64,000 bases of DNA, taken from NCBI GenBank assembly GCA_016748015.1, contig JAAOMT010000258.1:6059-70058 (forward strand), written 5' to 3'. Every line of letters starts with the position of its first letter. Position 1 is the first letter of the stretch. Below, piece by piece: positions 20,340 through 31,439 of this stretch. The translations under genes were made by a program, and so were the position numbers. The stretch comes from Geosiphon pyriformis. Lineage: Eukaryota > Glomeromycota > Glomeromycetes > Archaeosporales > Geosiphonaceae. Below the pieces are notes generated by a model. That model had not been told where the DNA came from, did not search any database, and saw nothing but the letters and a program-made list of their open reading frames with translations.

Positions 20340-22300
20340 TCCAGTTTTAGGTGATCCTTAATTTTGAGTTCCCTGATGTCATTTGAGCTGGGTTTGTTAG
20401 TAGTGTTTGAATGGTGGGTGTTTGATAGATTGCTGATGGCTGTGGTTGATATATTACTTGTGGCTGTGTCTAATAAATTGCTTATGGCTGTGGTTGATAA
20501 ACTGGAGTTTGATAAACTGGCTGTTGATAAATTAGTTGGTGCATTATAAACAGGTAAGTGGGTTGGTATTGGTCTTGATTTGGTTGATGGTTCAGAGTCT
20601 GGAACCGGCAATTGGGGTTTCTATATTGATTTCCCAATCGTAGATTGCTATAAGTATGGCAGTTGGCTTTGATGTGTCTTTGTTTACCACAGTTGTGGCA
20701 GATGCGTGTCTCTGGCTGCCATGACTGATTGGATGATGATAATGAATGTGACTGATTTTGGAAATAATTTGTGTTTCCCTAATTGTTACATTGTTAAGAA
20801 AATTAATAAATTGTGTGATTGTCAGCTAAGTATCTCTCTAATTTCTGATTAATTGAATCACTGAATTGCTTTAATTTGGAATCCAATTTAGATGATCTAT
20901 TCATTGCTAGATTTATAGCTTGAGTGTAATTAGCTTCTAGTTCAGCTGCTTCAAAATTCCTGGCGTAGGTGACTGCAGTTAGAAGGTTCATTAAATACAT
21001 TGGACATACTTGTTGTAGGATACTACTGTACAATCCTCTAATAAATTGATTTAAAATCTGTGGCACTGTGAAATAGTCAGCTTAGATGGCTTGTATTTGG
21101 CATAGATTTCTATGGAAACGTCCCAAGTAGATAGTGACTACTTCAGTGTCTTCAGCAGTATTCTGGAGAAAATAAAAGATTGCTTGTATTGCTTTAGCAT
21201 TATCCCAATTATTGGCTGTAATGGCTTTGACTACATTATTTAACCAGACTTGGGTGTCGTCTTTTTTACTGTTGAATTTGTCGAGTTTTACAATGGGTAC
21301 ATAAGCCATTTGTTGTTGTTGTGGTGGTAGAAGTTGTTGTTGTTGAGTTGGTACTGGTGGCAGTTGTTGATTTTGTTGGTTTGGTGGTTGGATGGGTTGG
21401 CCAATTGGTTCAACAGGTGGTTGATTGATGACGATAACTGGAAGTAAGTATTGATTAATTACTTCAGGGTTTAGATAGTTCTGATTTGATAGGGTTTGAA
21501 TATTTGGAGTATTGTTTTTCTGATTGTCCAAATTTGGCTGGGTTTGAAAGTTCAGAGTTTCAATTTCCAGGTTTTCTAGGATTGGGTTTTGGTAAGTAAA
21601 TTCTTGATCCTCAGATTTTTTTTCCTTTTCTACTTCTTGTTTTCCTTCTGATTCAGTAATTTCCCAAGAACTTACAATTCCGAAATTCAGTTGAGGTGGC
21701 AGTGATCAAAATCTTGATGGCATTAATGATCGAGATTTAAATTCTTTAAAATACTTGCTGTATGATCCTAGTAGATTCTCTTTCCTTTGTTTACTTTGGA
21801 ATGGGAAACATCCAATTGCTGATGTCGCATTTAATGTGGACACATCTGTTAATGATATATTGATGGCACTTCCAAGGGTATAGTGGTAGGATAGGTTGTT
21901 TGGGGACTTAACTCTAGTTTTCTTTCAAGTAAGTGGTTGTATCCTTTGAGGTGTTACTGCTGGTGTTTGTAGTTTTCCTTTGCCTTTACTTGTGTAAGTA
22001 ATTGGATATCTTTGCTGTGTGTGGTGTTCAATTTCTTTGTTAATCTCAGTAATGATGGATGCGAAATTATGATTTGTGAATAGGCTGGTGTTTTGAATTA
22101 ATTTGTTGTAAAAAGTTTCTTTCACTGATTTAATATTCATGGATATTCCCAACAGATATGCAATCCTTTTGTTGACATAGAAATTGAAAGCTGATTTTGC
22201 TAATATGTGATTATGAGTTAATCCCTAATGTTAACAGTAATGTTGAAATAAGGATTTTGTGAATCTTAAATGGTTTGCTTCAATGTTTTCTGATTCTGCC
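20340..22300 (-). pseudogene. R7 gag with CCHC zinc knuckle
   Basis: Minus-strand gag in several pieces. N-terminal part: 'AFNFYVNKRIAYLLGI', then the open piece 21925-22152 ('FASIITEINKEIEHHTQQRYPITY'). A charged and Gln/Pro-rich middle follows, with poly-Gln near 21330-21380 (open 21082-21531). The capsid-like part has 'VKLDKFNSKKDDTQVWLNNVVKAITANNWDNAKAIQAI' and 'VPQILNQFIRGLYSSILQQV' (20803-21066). The zinc knuckle 'CHNCGKQRHIKANC' is at about 20660-20705 (C-x2-C-x4-H-x4-C). A Tyr/Gln/Pro repeat tail follows to about 20340. Compared with R5 and R6, about 125 bp are missing near 21155, in frame. Gag forms the particle and binds RNA. The start codon cannot be fixed. Confidence 0.8.
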
Positions 22301-22343
22301 ACTTTTGGATGGGGTTGTTGGTGCTGGTTCTCTGTAGGTTTAT

Positions 22344-22361
22344 ATCTCACAGGGAGCACCA
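22344..22361 (-). promoter_or_regulatory. R7 primer binding site
   Basis: Two bases inside LTR-D, the plus strand reads ATCTCACAGGGAGCACCA. This is the 3' end of a tRNA: T-stem half CTCAC, a 7-nt acceptor strand AGGGAGC, discriminator A, and CCA. The minus (element) strand is therefore a PBS starting TGGTGCTCCCTGTGAGAT. The same site follows the 5' LTRs of R5 (23898), R6 (33495) and R4 (42831), with C-to-T changes in the decayed copies. The tRNA identity cannot be settled here; its 5' end should read GCTCCCT. Confidence 0.75.
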
Positions 22362-22363
22362 AA

Positions 22364-23193
22364 TGTTACAAGTGATTTCTTGGGGTCTCAAATCAAATAA
22401 CAAACTCATAACTTGGTGCTAAAAATTATTTGCATTAATGTTAATAATCTGAAGGTTTTGGTTTGAGTTCTTTGTATAATAAACAGAAATTCAATAGTTG
22501 TTTTATCTGTAACTTCCCAGAATTGCAATTTTGTTAATTTTTCTCTTGGCATGATGACCAGCAATTCTCTGGTAAGTATTTCGTATCTTCTGTATGTGTC
22601 TTATCTTCTCGCAGGAGTCTTTTACCAGGCAATCTTTGATGTCAATAATCTAGTGCTTTATTTAACCAATTAGTGCACAACAATAAAACCAAAAATAAAA
22701 ATAAAGAAAAGAAATAAAAGAAATAATGAAAAAGCCAAGGCAGTTTTGCAAGTTAGTATCTTATCAATAGTCATGATCAAGAGCTATTGTTCCAGTATGT
22801 TTAAGTATTAATTACTATCAACATGAAGTGTTGATAGTGGAATTAGGTTTGAGATACCAAATAGTTATTTATTGTATTTGGAAGGTTGTCTAGATGAAAT
22901 CTAAACTGGGAGATCTGTTTTTTCAGCTTCTTATACTACTGCTATATATACATAATTGAGATTCCTCGATTCTTCAATTCTTCACAACAGGAATTCTGGG
23001 ATTCCTGAAATCCTGCAATTCCTTTGAGAGAAATTCTAGAATTCTGGAATCCTGCGATTCCTTGTGAGAATCCTGTAATTCCTGGAATTCTGCAATTTCT
23101 GAAAGAAATCCTGGAATTCCATATTTACTATGTTTACTTCTGATTGGCTAATAACTATGCTAATATATATTCCCTATAATTCTATGAGTAACA
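22364..23193 (-). repeat. LTR-D, 5' LTR of R7 in its present orientation
   Basis: 830 bp. On the minus strand it runs from TGTTACTCATAG (23193) to ATCACTTGTAACA (22364). It is bounded at 23194 by ATGT and the remainder of the R5 5' LTR. The matching ATGT is at 13195-13198 in flipped orientation, next to LTR-B. So this LTR was once an independent, opposite-strand insertion in the R5 LTR, and it became the R7 5' LTR by recombination with LTR-B. Confidence 0.8.
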
Positions 23194-23197
23194 ATGT
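23194..23197. other. Target-site duplication of LTR-D (ATGT), separated from its partner by inversion
   Basis: ATGT follows LTR-D. The partner ATGT is the reverse complement of ACAT at 13195-13198, next to LTR-B. Joining the flanks over one ATGT gives the R5 LTR sequence seen at 32151-32175. Confidence 0.7.
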
Positions 23198-23895
23198 GAA
23201 TATATTGTTTAGCAATATGAATGTTATTTGTAAAATTATAGCAATTGCTCAAGAATGTAAACAATTTTGTAGAACCCAAATTATGTATATATAGCAAAAG
23301 CATTAGAAACAAAAAAAAGAAAAATTGATACTAGATCTCCTAGTTTAACAACATCTTAATTAGAATTATCAATATCAATAAATAATTATTTACCATCTAA
23401 ATCATTCTCCCCATTATTAACACTTTATGTTAATAGTATTCAATATTTAATCATATTGAAACAATAGCTCTTGATTACAGCTATTAATGGAATACTAATT
23501 TTTTATTGTCTTGGCTTATTTTTTTTATTTTTTTTTATTTTTTTTTGTTTATTGTTGTATACTAATTGATTAAAAATTAAGCACTGAATTATTAACATCA
23601 ATGATAACCTAATAAAAGACTCATAAAACAAAGGTAGAAAACTCAAAGATTGAGGATAGCTTATTAAAAGACTGCCAGAATAAACTGACCACTATATTAA
23701 AGAAAAAAATTTGATGAAATTGTAATTCTGAGAAGCTACAGATAAAACAACACTTAAATCTGTCTATTATACAAAAAACTCAACTAAAACCTTTAGATAC
23801 CAAAACCTTTAGATATTTAATAATTATATCAGCTATTGAGTACCAAGTTATGGGTTAGTTATTTAATTTGAGACTTCAAATAATCACTTGTAACA
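23194..23895 (+). repeat. R5 5' LTR, second part
   Basis: Continues the R5 LTR from its 13195 scrap: 'ATGTGAATATATTGTTTAG', short AGCAAT palindromes, the TATA-like 'TATGTATATATAG' at 23283, a T-rich tract at 23515-23560, and the end ATCACTTGTAACA at 23895. The PBS follows at 23898. Confidence 0.8.
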
Positions 23896-23939
23896 TTTGG
23901 TGCTCTTTGTGAGATATAATCCTACAGAGAACCAGCATT

Positions 23940-25690
23940 AATAACAATTATCTAAAAGTGGTAGAATCAGAAAGAATAGGAACAAACCATTTAGGATTTG
24001 CCAAATCCTTATTTTAACATTACTGTTAATACTTAAAATTAATTAGCAATTACCTATTAGCAGAATCAGTTTTTAATTTTTACATCAACAAGAAAATTTT
24101 TTATTTCCTAGAAGCACCAGTAGATATTGAATTAACAAGGGAAAATTTTTACAATAAATTAATCCAAAACACCAGTCCATTAGTAAATTATAATTTTGCA
24201 TTTATTATTACTAAAATCAATCAAAAAATTGAAAATTACACTTAACAAAGATATCCAATTATCTATGCAAGCAAAGACAAAGAAAAACTGCAAACATCAG
24301 TAGTAACATCTTAAAAAATACAATTACCAACTTAGAAGAAAACAAGAGTTGAATTACCAATCCATCTATCATATCACTATATATCTAGAAGTGTTATCAA
24401 CATTTTATCAACAGGTAAATTCATATCAAATGTAAAAACAGTATCAATACAACTTCTATTTCAAAGTAAACAAAAGAAAGCAGAGTTATTGGAAACCTAC
24501 AACAATTATTTTAAAGTATTTAATTCACAATCACCAATACTATCTGGATTTTAATCACTATTAACTCAGCCAAATTTCAGAACTGTAAGTCTTTGGAAAG
24601 TAATAAAGTCAAAAGAAGAAGAAAACAAAGATCAGAAATTTAACTATTAAAACCCAATTTCAGAAAATTCAGAAATTCAAACTCTGATTGTTTTAACTCA
24701 GCAAAATCAGAATAATTTGAACTTCACCATTATTAATCAACCAAACTTATCTTCAGAAATCATAATTAATTCATCACCAATTGTACTGATTGTTATACAA
24801 CCCCAACCACAGCTACAATCACAACAACAGTCACAACAACTTATAATTACTTCAATAGTCTACACTTCAATTACAAAACTTGAAAAATTCACCAGTAAAA
24901 AGGATAATATCCAAGTTTGGTTAAATAATATTACTAAAAAAATTACAGCAAATAACTATAATAATGTTAGAGCACTTTAAGCAATTCCATATTTTCTTTA
25001 AGATACTATCAATTTATGGTATCAAAATTTTGTTAACAAATCACAAAACTTTAATGTATTTAAAATCGTGTTTCTACAGCATTTTAGTGATAATAATAGT
25101 ATTAACTACCTAGTCAATAGTTTTACTACAATCAAACAAGATGATACTGAAGCAGTCACCACTTACTTGGAACATTTCCACAAAAAATTTGCACCAAATA
25201 CAAGCCATTAAAGCTGACTACTTTATAGTGCCACAGATTTTGAATCAATTTATGTGTGGATTGCATAGCAGCTTACTATAGAAAGTATGTACAATACACC
25301 CAAATACACTCTAAGATGCAGTCACACATGCCCAAAATTTTGAATCAGCAGAGTTAGAAGCCAACTATGCTCAAGTCATTAATCTAGTAATGAATAGATC
25401 ATCTGAATTAGACTCTAAGCTAAAACAATTCAATGACATTATCAATCAGAAAATTAAAAGGTATTTAGCTAATAATAGCAATCAGGCAATTTATCAACTG
25501 TCACAATATTGTAAAAATTCAGAAAATTCTAATCAATCTCAAAATCAGTTATGTCTATATTTATTAAATCAACAGTAGCAGCAAGAGATATGTATTTGCT
25601 ATTATTGTGATAAACAAAGACATATAAAAATAGATTGTCACCAAAGATTAAATAACTAATAATTGGAAATTCAATATTAAAACTCCAATT
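23940..25690 (+). pseudogene. R5 gag
   Basis: Decayed gag. The N-terminal region ('SVFNFYINKKI', 'FAFIITKINQKIENYT*QRYPII') runs from about 23950. The Gln-rich stretch with 'LQSQQQSQQ' lies in the open piece 24717-24980, which also holds 'ITKLEKFTSKKDNIQVWLNN'. The capsid middle that R7 lacks is present here ('NFVNKSQNFNVFKIVFLQHFSDNNSIN'). A frameshift near 25190 is followed by 'QIQAIKADYFIVPQILNQF' and 'ELDSKLKQFNDIINQKIKRYL' (25390-25578). The knuckle is 'CYYCDKQRHIKIDC' at about 25592-25633, all four ligands kept. The stretch 25690-26110 is the decayed Tyr/Gln/Pro tail. Confidence 0.8.
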
Positions 25691-26109
25691 GCAGATTTTA
25701 AATTTCAAACTATGCCAATAATTCATCAAATGAATCATACCAATATTAGTCTCATTACTTTTAAATAACACAGCCAATTTATCAAGCACCAATTTATCAA
25801 CACTCAGCCCTAGTAATTTATTAACCACTTCAAACTCAGCTAATTTACCAATTCCAACCAATTCCAATACCATCACAGAACTTATCTCAAAACAGAAACC
25901 AGAAACTGAAAACTATACAAATCCATTAAAATTGGTGATTGACAATAGTAATACACCAACTAATTTCCAGTTTAGCAGCCCAACAATCTAGATTATAACA
26001 GCAAAATATGAAAACTAGCTATGCCCAACATCCAAATGTCTAATGCTATTTAAGTCTCCTAATTATTTCAAAAAACACCCTATTCAATTATCTAGAAACC
26101 AACCAAAAA

Positions 26110-26640
26110 CCACTCACCAACAATATACTTTCAGCAACCATTACAAATAATGAATTACTAATGGCAATTTTTTTCTTTGAATTCGAAGAACCAACAATAA
26201 CTCTGTTATTCAGTGGAGCTATCTTGGACACAAAACCCATTATTGCAATGTATATTAATGCCAAGATTGATAGTCAGTTTATCAAATTAATCTTAGACAG
26301 TGGTTTGGTAGACAGCATAATTACTAAACAACTCATGAACCAATTAAGTTGCCAAGTTAATTGTATTGCTAGTGCCAAAATTATCATGGCTAATAGAGCT
26401 ACCAAGATTTTAATCAGCAAAATTGACAACTTTCCAATCAAAATCAATGGCATCAGCATACCAATTAAAGTCAATAGCATCAGCATACCAATCAAAGTTC
26501 TTGTTATGAAAGCCACTTGGTACCAAGTTCTGGTTGGTAATGACTGGTTGTCTAAGACAAACACTATACTTAATTGAACCACTTAAAAATTGCAATTCAG
26601 TCAAGACAGTTAGTACACTCAAGTACCAGCCATATATAGT
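26110..26640 (+). pseudogene. R5 aspartic protease
   Basis: The open piece 26161-26577 encodes a retropepsin-like protease with an intact active site: 'IKLILDSGLVDSIITKQLMNQL'. It continues to 'LVGNDWLSKTNTILN', then stops at a former Asp-Trp. A 27-bp tandem duplication at 26449-26502 repeats the 'SISIPIKV' codons and is not in the other copies. Downstream at 26640-26880 is a worn linker with a long A-rich run (26777-26815). Confidence 0.8.
26449..26502 (+). repeat. 27-bp tandem duplication in the R5 protease
   Basis: Two copies of GGCATCAGCATACCAAT..., AAAGTCAAT-ended and AAAGTTCTT-ended. They add nine codons in frame. R4, R6 and R7 have one copy. Confidence 0.8.
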
Positions 26641-26879
26641 TACTTTAAACCAACTAATACTACTTAAGTTCCACTAATCAAATTAGAAAAAAAGAAAAAA
26701 AGACCTACCTGGAAAGCCTACCAAGTCTCATGGACTAACAATGACTATAATAGCTTACTAGCAATGTCTACATAAGAGAAAAAAAAAAAAAAAAAAAAAA
26801 GAGAGAAAAAAAAACACCAAGCAACAATATCTATCTATATACTATACACCACTACTATCCAATTACAGCCAAACTATCA

Positions 26880-27530
26880 TCAACTCAAGCTAATTTGCAT
26901 CAATTGTGACAAAAAATTGTCATCAATAAGTGCATATTGTGGTAATAATGAGAAGTGGCTAACAGCAACTAAGTATTACTGCTGCCCATGTGTCCTCAAG
27001 TAATTTGAAGACCAAAAAAACAAGAAAAATGAGACAACAAATCTTGTCTTACATGTAAAATTATTTTACCTAACAAAAAAATATGAAATAATATTCTTGG
27101 CAAGAAAAAACATGTAACAAATTGTGCCAATACATGATTTTAATCAATGACTGGATACAAAAAGAAATACCCATTGATAATGTCTGAAAACAAGCACTAA
27201 GGAGATTAAAAGATTATCCATATAACAAACATAAGATCTGGAAAATGACAAGTGCAAAAATAGAAGGTGTTTCATTTAGTGAGATATTAGAAATCAAAAA
27301 TAACTCTCTAATACTCTCTAAATCAGAATACATTATAACTTCTAACATCTTAGATAACATCGAAAATGATTTTGAGTAATTCTATAAATATTACCAAAAC
27401 CTAGTGCTGATTAAGAAAGAACAAAAACAACAACTAGAACAGCTAAATACTCAATTTTGTTAACACTGTCTGATTTTCTGTGGCTTTTAATATTGTAATA
27501 AATGTGACCTCATTTACAATCTACTATTGT
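26880..27530 (+). pseudogene. R5 Cys-rich module
   Basis: Cluster one is 'CINCDKKLSSISAYCGNN' and 'YYCCPCVLK', showing the first C-x2-C pair intact (Tyr in R7). The rest has frameshifts. The helical middle ('SEILEIKNNSLILSKSEYIITSN' type) runs to about 27370. Cluster two, '*H CLIFCGF*YCNKCDLIYNLLLCMIYIIP', is near 27460-27545. An Asn-rich linker (27600-27740) leads to the dUTPase domain. Confidence 0.6.
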
Positions 27531-27780
27531 GTATGATCTATATAATTCCTAAAAAGAAAGAACTAATTAGCAGCTGCAAAGTGGAATCAGAATTATTATT
27601 TAATCCTGATTCAAACTTCAACAATAATGATAAAAACAATGATTCTAGTTCAATCCAAAATGGCAATACTAATAACAATAATTTGAACTCTGATTCAAAC
27701 CACAAACAATACATCGCACTCTTTGATTTTTCAAAGAAGTAAGAACTTAAATGGTTCAGCAATAATGATGAAAATATTAT

Positions 27781-28545
27781 GCCAGAACATGCACATAATA
27801 CTAATGCAAAATTTGATTTAAAATATTTAAAAAAAGATGTCATCAAATTAAAACTATATTTACACATATGCATTGATCTAAAAGTAGCACTGGAAATTCT
27901 GGCAACAATCATGATTTAATTAGCATTTAGATCTAGTTTAGTGAAGAAAGAAATCAATATCAGAAGAGGAATAATTGATGTAGAATATATAAGAAATATC
28001 ATTGCAATACTACAATATGACTCAGAAAAAGAATATATCATTAAACCAAATAAAAAGATAGCACAGACAATATTTTTATCTCTGGTTAAAATAACTCAAT
28101 TGGTATTAGTGAGAAAAAGAAAAAAATTAGGGATGACAGCAAGAAGGATAAATGGATTCGGATCTATAAGTAGAATAGATATACCAGTTAACATAACAAA
28201 GGAAAAAGTTATTGACAAAAGAGAAATTATCTCCACCTTTTAATTAATTTCTATCTTACCATATGATCAGTAAATATTAGTCATAGAAAGGAAAATAAAG
28301 AATCAAGTTCAAATTTTTAAAGAAGAAACTACAATTTGTGAATCAAGAAAAATTGGACTTACCAATCTTTATATACCAGCCAAAAGCCTTAAACATATCA
28401 AAATTTCTATTTACAATATAACAGAAAAAATTATTGAAATACTAAAAGAAATTATCATTAAATACTTAAGCACCAAAGTTGAAAACCAATCACCAAGCAC
28501 TATTCTAGATTTTCTACAGCTATGCAGATATGTGGATATCATATC
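27781..28545 (+). pseudogene. R5 dUTPase domain and linker
   Basis: All five motifs can be followed: 1 'AHNTNAKFDLKY', 2 'FRSSLVKKEIN', 3 'RRGIIDVEYIRNI' (Asp and Tyr kept), 4 'NKKIAQTIFLSL', 5 'RRINGFGSISR' (about 28148-28180). One stop lies between motifs 1 and 2. The open piece 27941-28243 holds motifs 2-5. The beta-rich linker with 'ITNLYIPAKSLKHIKISIYNITEKIIEI' follows to 'YVDIIS*TIYKQKEYYLLQLKQ', directly before RT. Same order as R7. Confidence 0.8.
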
Positions 28546-28629
28546 ATAAACAATATATAAACAAAAAGAATATTATTTGCTCCAATTAAAACAAGTGGAA
28601 CAAATGAACTTAAAAAACTTAGACTCATT

Positions 28630-29995
28630 CTAACAAATGCAACTTAAAATGTTGCTCAACAATTTTACTGACATCTTTACAAATGAAAATAAATTTGGTA
28701 GACTTGACATCATCCAGTACCAGATCAAAACTAGAGATGCAATGCTAATTAAGCAAAGAACATACAGAATACTACCAGCAAGCCATGAAATTATCCAACA
28801 AAAAATTAACAAAATGTTTGACAATGGGTTAATTCAATTATTAATGAGTCTATGGTCATTACCAGTAGTACTAGTTTATAAAAAGAATAGAAAAATTCAT
28901 TTTTATGTAGATTATAGAAAACTCAATGATGTAATTTGTAGAAACAGCTACTCCATTCCACAAATCTAAAAATTATTTAATGCTTTCGGAAGAAAGAAAT
29001 AGTTCTCAATACTAAATCTAGATAGTGGTTACTAGTAAGTAGTTATGAATTCAGCCAACAAAAAAAAACTACATTTACTATTAGAGAAGAGAATTTTGAA
29101 TTTAAAGTCATGCCATTCAGCTTAACCAACACTCCAACCATATTTCAATAGCTTATTAAAATTGTTTATACTAGACTACTATGGAAATCAGTAGTTATAT
29201 ATTTAGATGACACCAATGTGTTCTCAAGAACATTCAATAATTATTTGTATTATTTTTAGCAAGTATTTGGGAGATTAAAAAGAGCAGGATTGAAACTAAA
29301 TGCAACCAAGTGATTTTTTGGCAAAATGGAATTAAAATTTCTAGAACATGTTATAAGCAAAAATGGCATTAAAACAGATCCAAACAAAATTGAGACAGTT
29401 AAAAATTTTCTAGTACTTATTAACTTGATAGAACTACAAGCATTCTTAAAATTTACTAGATACTACTACTACTTTATTCAGAATTTCTCAAAATAGCTCA
29501 ACTATTTCACCAGCTTCAAGCTAAAAATGTAAAATATAAATAGACAGAAACTCAGCAAAAAGCTTTTAATATATTAAGAAGAAAGCTTATCCAAACACCA
29601 ATATTAATCTATTCAGATCACAACAAACTATTTATTATCACCACTGATGTATCAAGCTAAGTATTGGGAGCAGTACTATTTCAGAGAGAACTAAATAAAA
29701 GAGAATATCCAGTAGCATATGCTAGTCACAGTTTAAGTTCAGCTGAAAAAAACTATAGAACATCAGCACTAGAACACTTAGCTATCTATTGAACAGTCAT
29801 GAAATAGAAAAAATACTTAAGCCAAAAATTTGATATATATACTGATTATAAAGAATTGATATCAATCCAGAAGCAAGAATTTAGAAATGACTGTCAGATG
29901 AAAAATAGAACTTTTACTATTCAAATATACAGTACATTATAAAAAGAGAAAAAAAAACAGAAATGCCAATAGTTTATTACAAATAAGACAAATCT
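28630..29995 (+). pseudogene. R5 reverse transcriptase and RNase H
   Basis: RT begins 'LLNNFTDIFTNENKFGRLDIIQYQIKT' and keeps 'MSLWSLPVVLVYKKN' and 'IHFYVDYRKLND' in the open piece 28637-28969. After stops come 'VMPFSLTNTPTIFQ' and the catalytic line 'VVIYLDDTNVFSRTF'. YLDD at 29200-29211 is intact, unlike R4, R6 and R7 (YLDN). RNase H follows ('YPVAYASHSLSSAEKNYRTSALEHLAIY', 'FDIYTDYKELI') to about 29990. It has many stops at Gln and Trp codons. Not functional. Confidence 0.85.
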
Positions 29996-31390
29996 AAAAA
30001 CATTCCAATCCAAAAATTTAACAAAAGATAAATACACAAAAATATTAACAACTCCAACATTATATTAATATCCAGCAGTTTAAGGTGAAATTATCTCAAA
30101 AAAACAAAACAACATAAAACAACAATCAAAATATTTTATCATTTACCAAAATATATTATATAGAAAAACAGAAAAAATCTAAATCAACCATTTAGAATAG
30201 TTACAAAATCAAAAAAAAAACAATACTATACAACATACACTCAGATTTAATAGCAAGACATTTTTATAAAAAAGCAATCATAAAAAAAACCAGAAAAAAA
30301 TATTATTGGCCATTAATATATCCAGATATTATCTAATATGTTCAAAATTGTGATACTTGTCAGAGAAGAAAAAGAACAAAACTCAGTAAGCCACTAAGAC
30401 CAATTAAAATAGAACAACTATTTGATTGTATTGGAATTGACTTAGTTGAACCATTAACAATAACTAACAGAGGGAACAGATATATTGCAGTAGTCATAAA
30501 CTATCTTACCAAATGGCCAAAGGTAAAAGCAATTCAAAAACAAATGCAAAATTTGTAGCTAAATTCATTTATCAAGATTTAATTTGTTAACATAGATGTC
30601 CAAAAAAATTGTTATCAAATCAAAAAACTAACTTTGTAAACAGAACATTGACAGAATTAAGCCAAAGATTTGGAATCAAGAGACCATTATTATTACCATA
30701 TTATCCACAAACAAATGGTTTAGTTACAGAACATTGTGTGAAACAATTGTCAAAATCAGCTAAAAAAACCAGGATAAATAAAATTTGTTTATACCATTAG
30801 TACTATTTGCTTATCAAACAATGAAGCAAAATACCATATAAACAACACTATTTGAATTTGTTTATGATAAAACAGCAATATTATTAGTAGAGATAAATAT
30901 TAACACATATCTAACAGAACCAATAACAGAAGCCAACTTACAAAAAAAATTGCTAAAAAAAATGTATAAACTAATAGAAACTTTGGAAAACAAAAAACAG
31001 AAAGCAGCTGATAACATTCAAAGATCACAAAAAAAACAACATTATAAACAATTACCAGATAAACCAGTTGAATTTAGAATTAGAAACAAAGTATTTTTAT
31101 ATTATACCAAAATAAAAAAACAATGAAATAGAAAATTTAACCCCAAATAGGACAAACCATTTTACATAGAAGAAATTCTAAAAAATAAAGCTTATAAATT
31201 AAGATAAGACAACAAAATCTTAGCTAAAGCAGTACATTATAATTGATTAAAATCATATTACAATACAGTACTATCATTTACTAGTAATATTTTATAACTA
31301 AAAGTATAATGAATATTAGTCCAATTAGATAAGATTTTATAAGATCTAGAACCAATTATAATTATTAATTTAAACATGTCAAATTAATTG
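29996..31390 (+). pseudogene. R5 integrase
   Basis: A linker at 29996-30200 precedes the zinc domain ('ARHFYKKAIIKKTRKKYYW', 'NCDTCQRRKRTK' with both Cys). The core has 'CIGIDLVEPLTITNRGNRYIAV', so the first Asp is intact here. It then has 'KLLSNQKTNFVN' (second Asp now Asn) in the piece 30609-30800. A short deletion after 'QTNGLV' removes the Glu region. The C-terminal part is readable as 'NLFIPLVLFAYQTMKQNTI' to 'NKVFLYYTKIKKQ*NRKFNPK*DKPFYIEEIL', ending about 31390. Confidence 0.85.
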
Positions 31391-31439
31391 ACCAAAAGAG
31401 TATATAAAGACACAGTATATGTGACAAAAAAACCAAAGA

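Larger units (their letters stand above)
12351..23193 (-). mobile_element. R7, best preserved Ty3/gypsy element, now inverted (body 13285-23193)
   Basis: Minus-strand element with LTR-D (22364-23193), PBS, gag, protease, Cys-rich module, dUTPase, RT, RNase H, integrase, third ORF, PPT and LTR-C (13285-14080). LTR-B (12351-13194) was probably its original 5' LTR before recombination with the inverted LTR-D. About 9.9 kb from LTR to LTR. Frames are interrupted by roughly a few dozen stops, mostly at former Gln (CAA/CAG) and Trp (TGG) codons, and a few frameshifts, so it is not autonomous. It is still the clearest reference for the family in this window. Confidence 0.85.

Noticed and set aside
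20189-20611. Ser/Thr-rich 140-residue protein on the minus strand
   Set aside because: It is a shifted frame of the Tyr/Gln/Pro repeat tail of gag. The gag frame agrees with the other copies.
22344-22361. A real tRNA gene beside LTR-D
   Set aside because: Only the last 18 bases of a tRNA are present, with no D-arm or anticodon arm upstream. It is the primer binding site.
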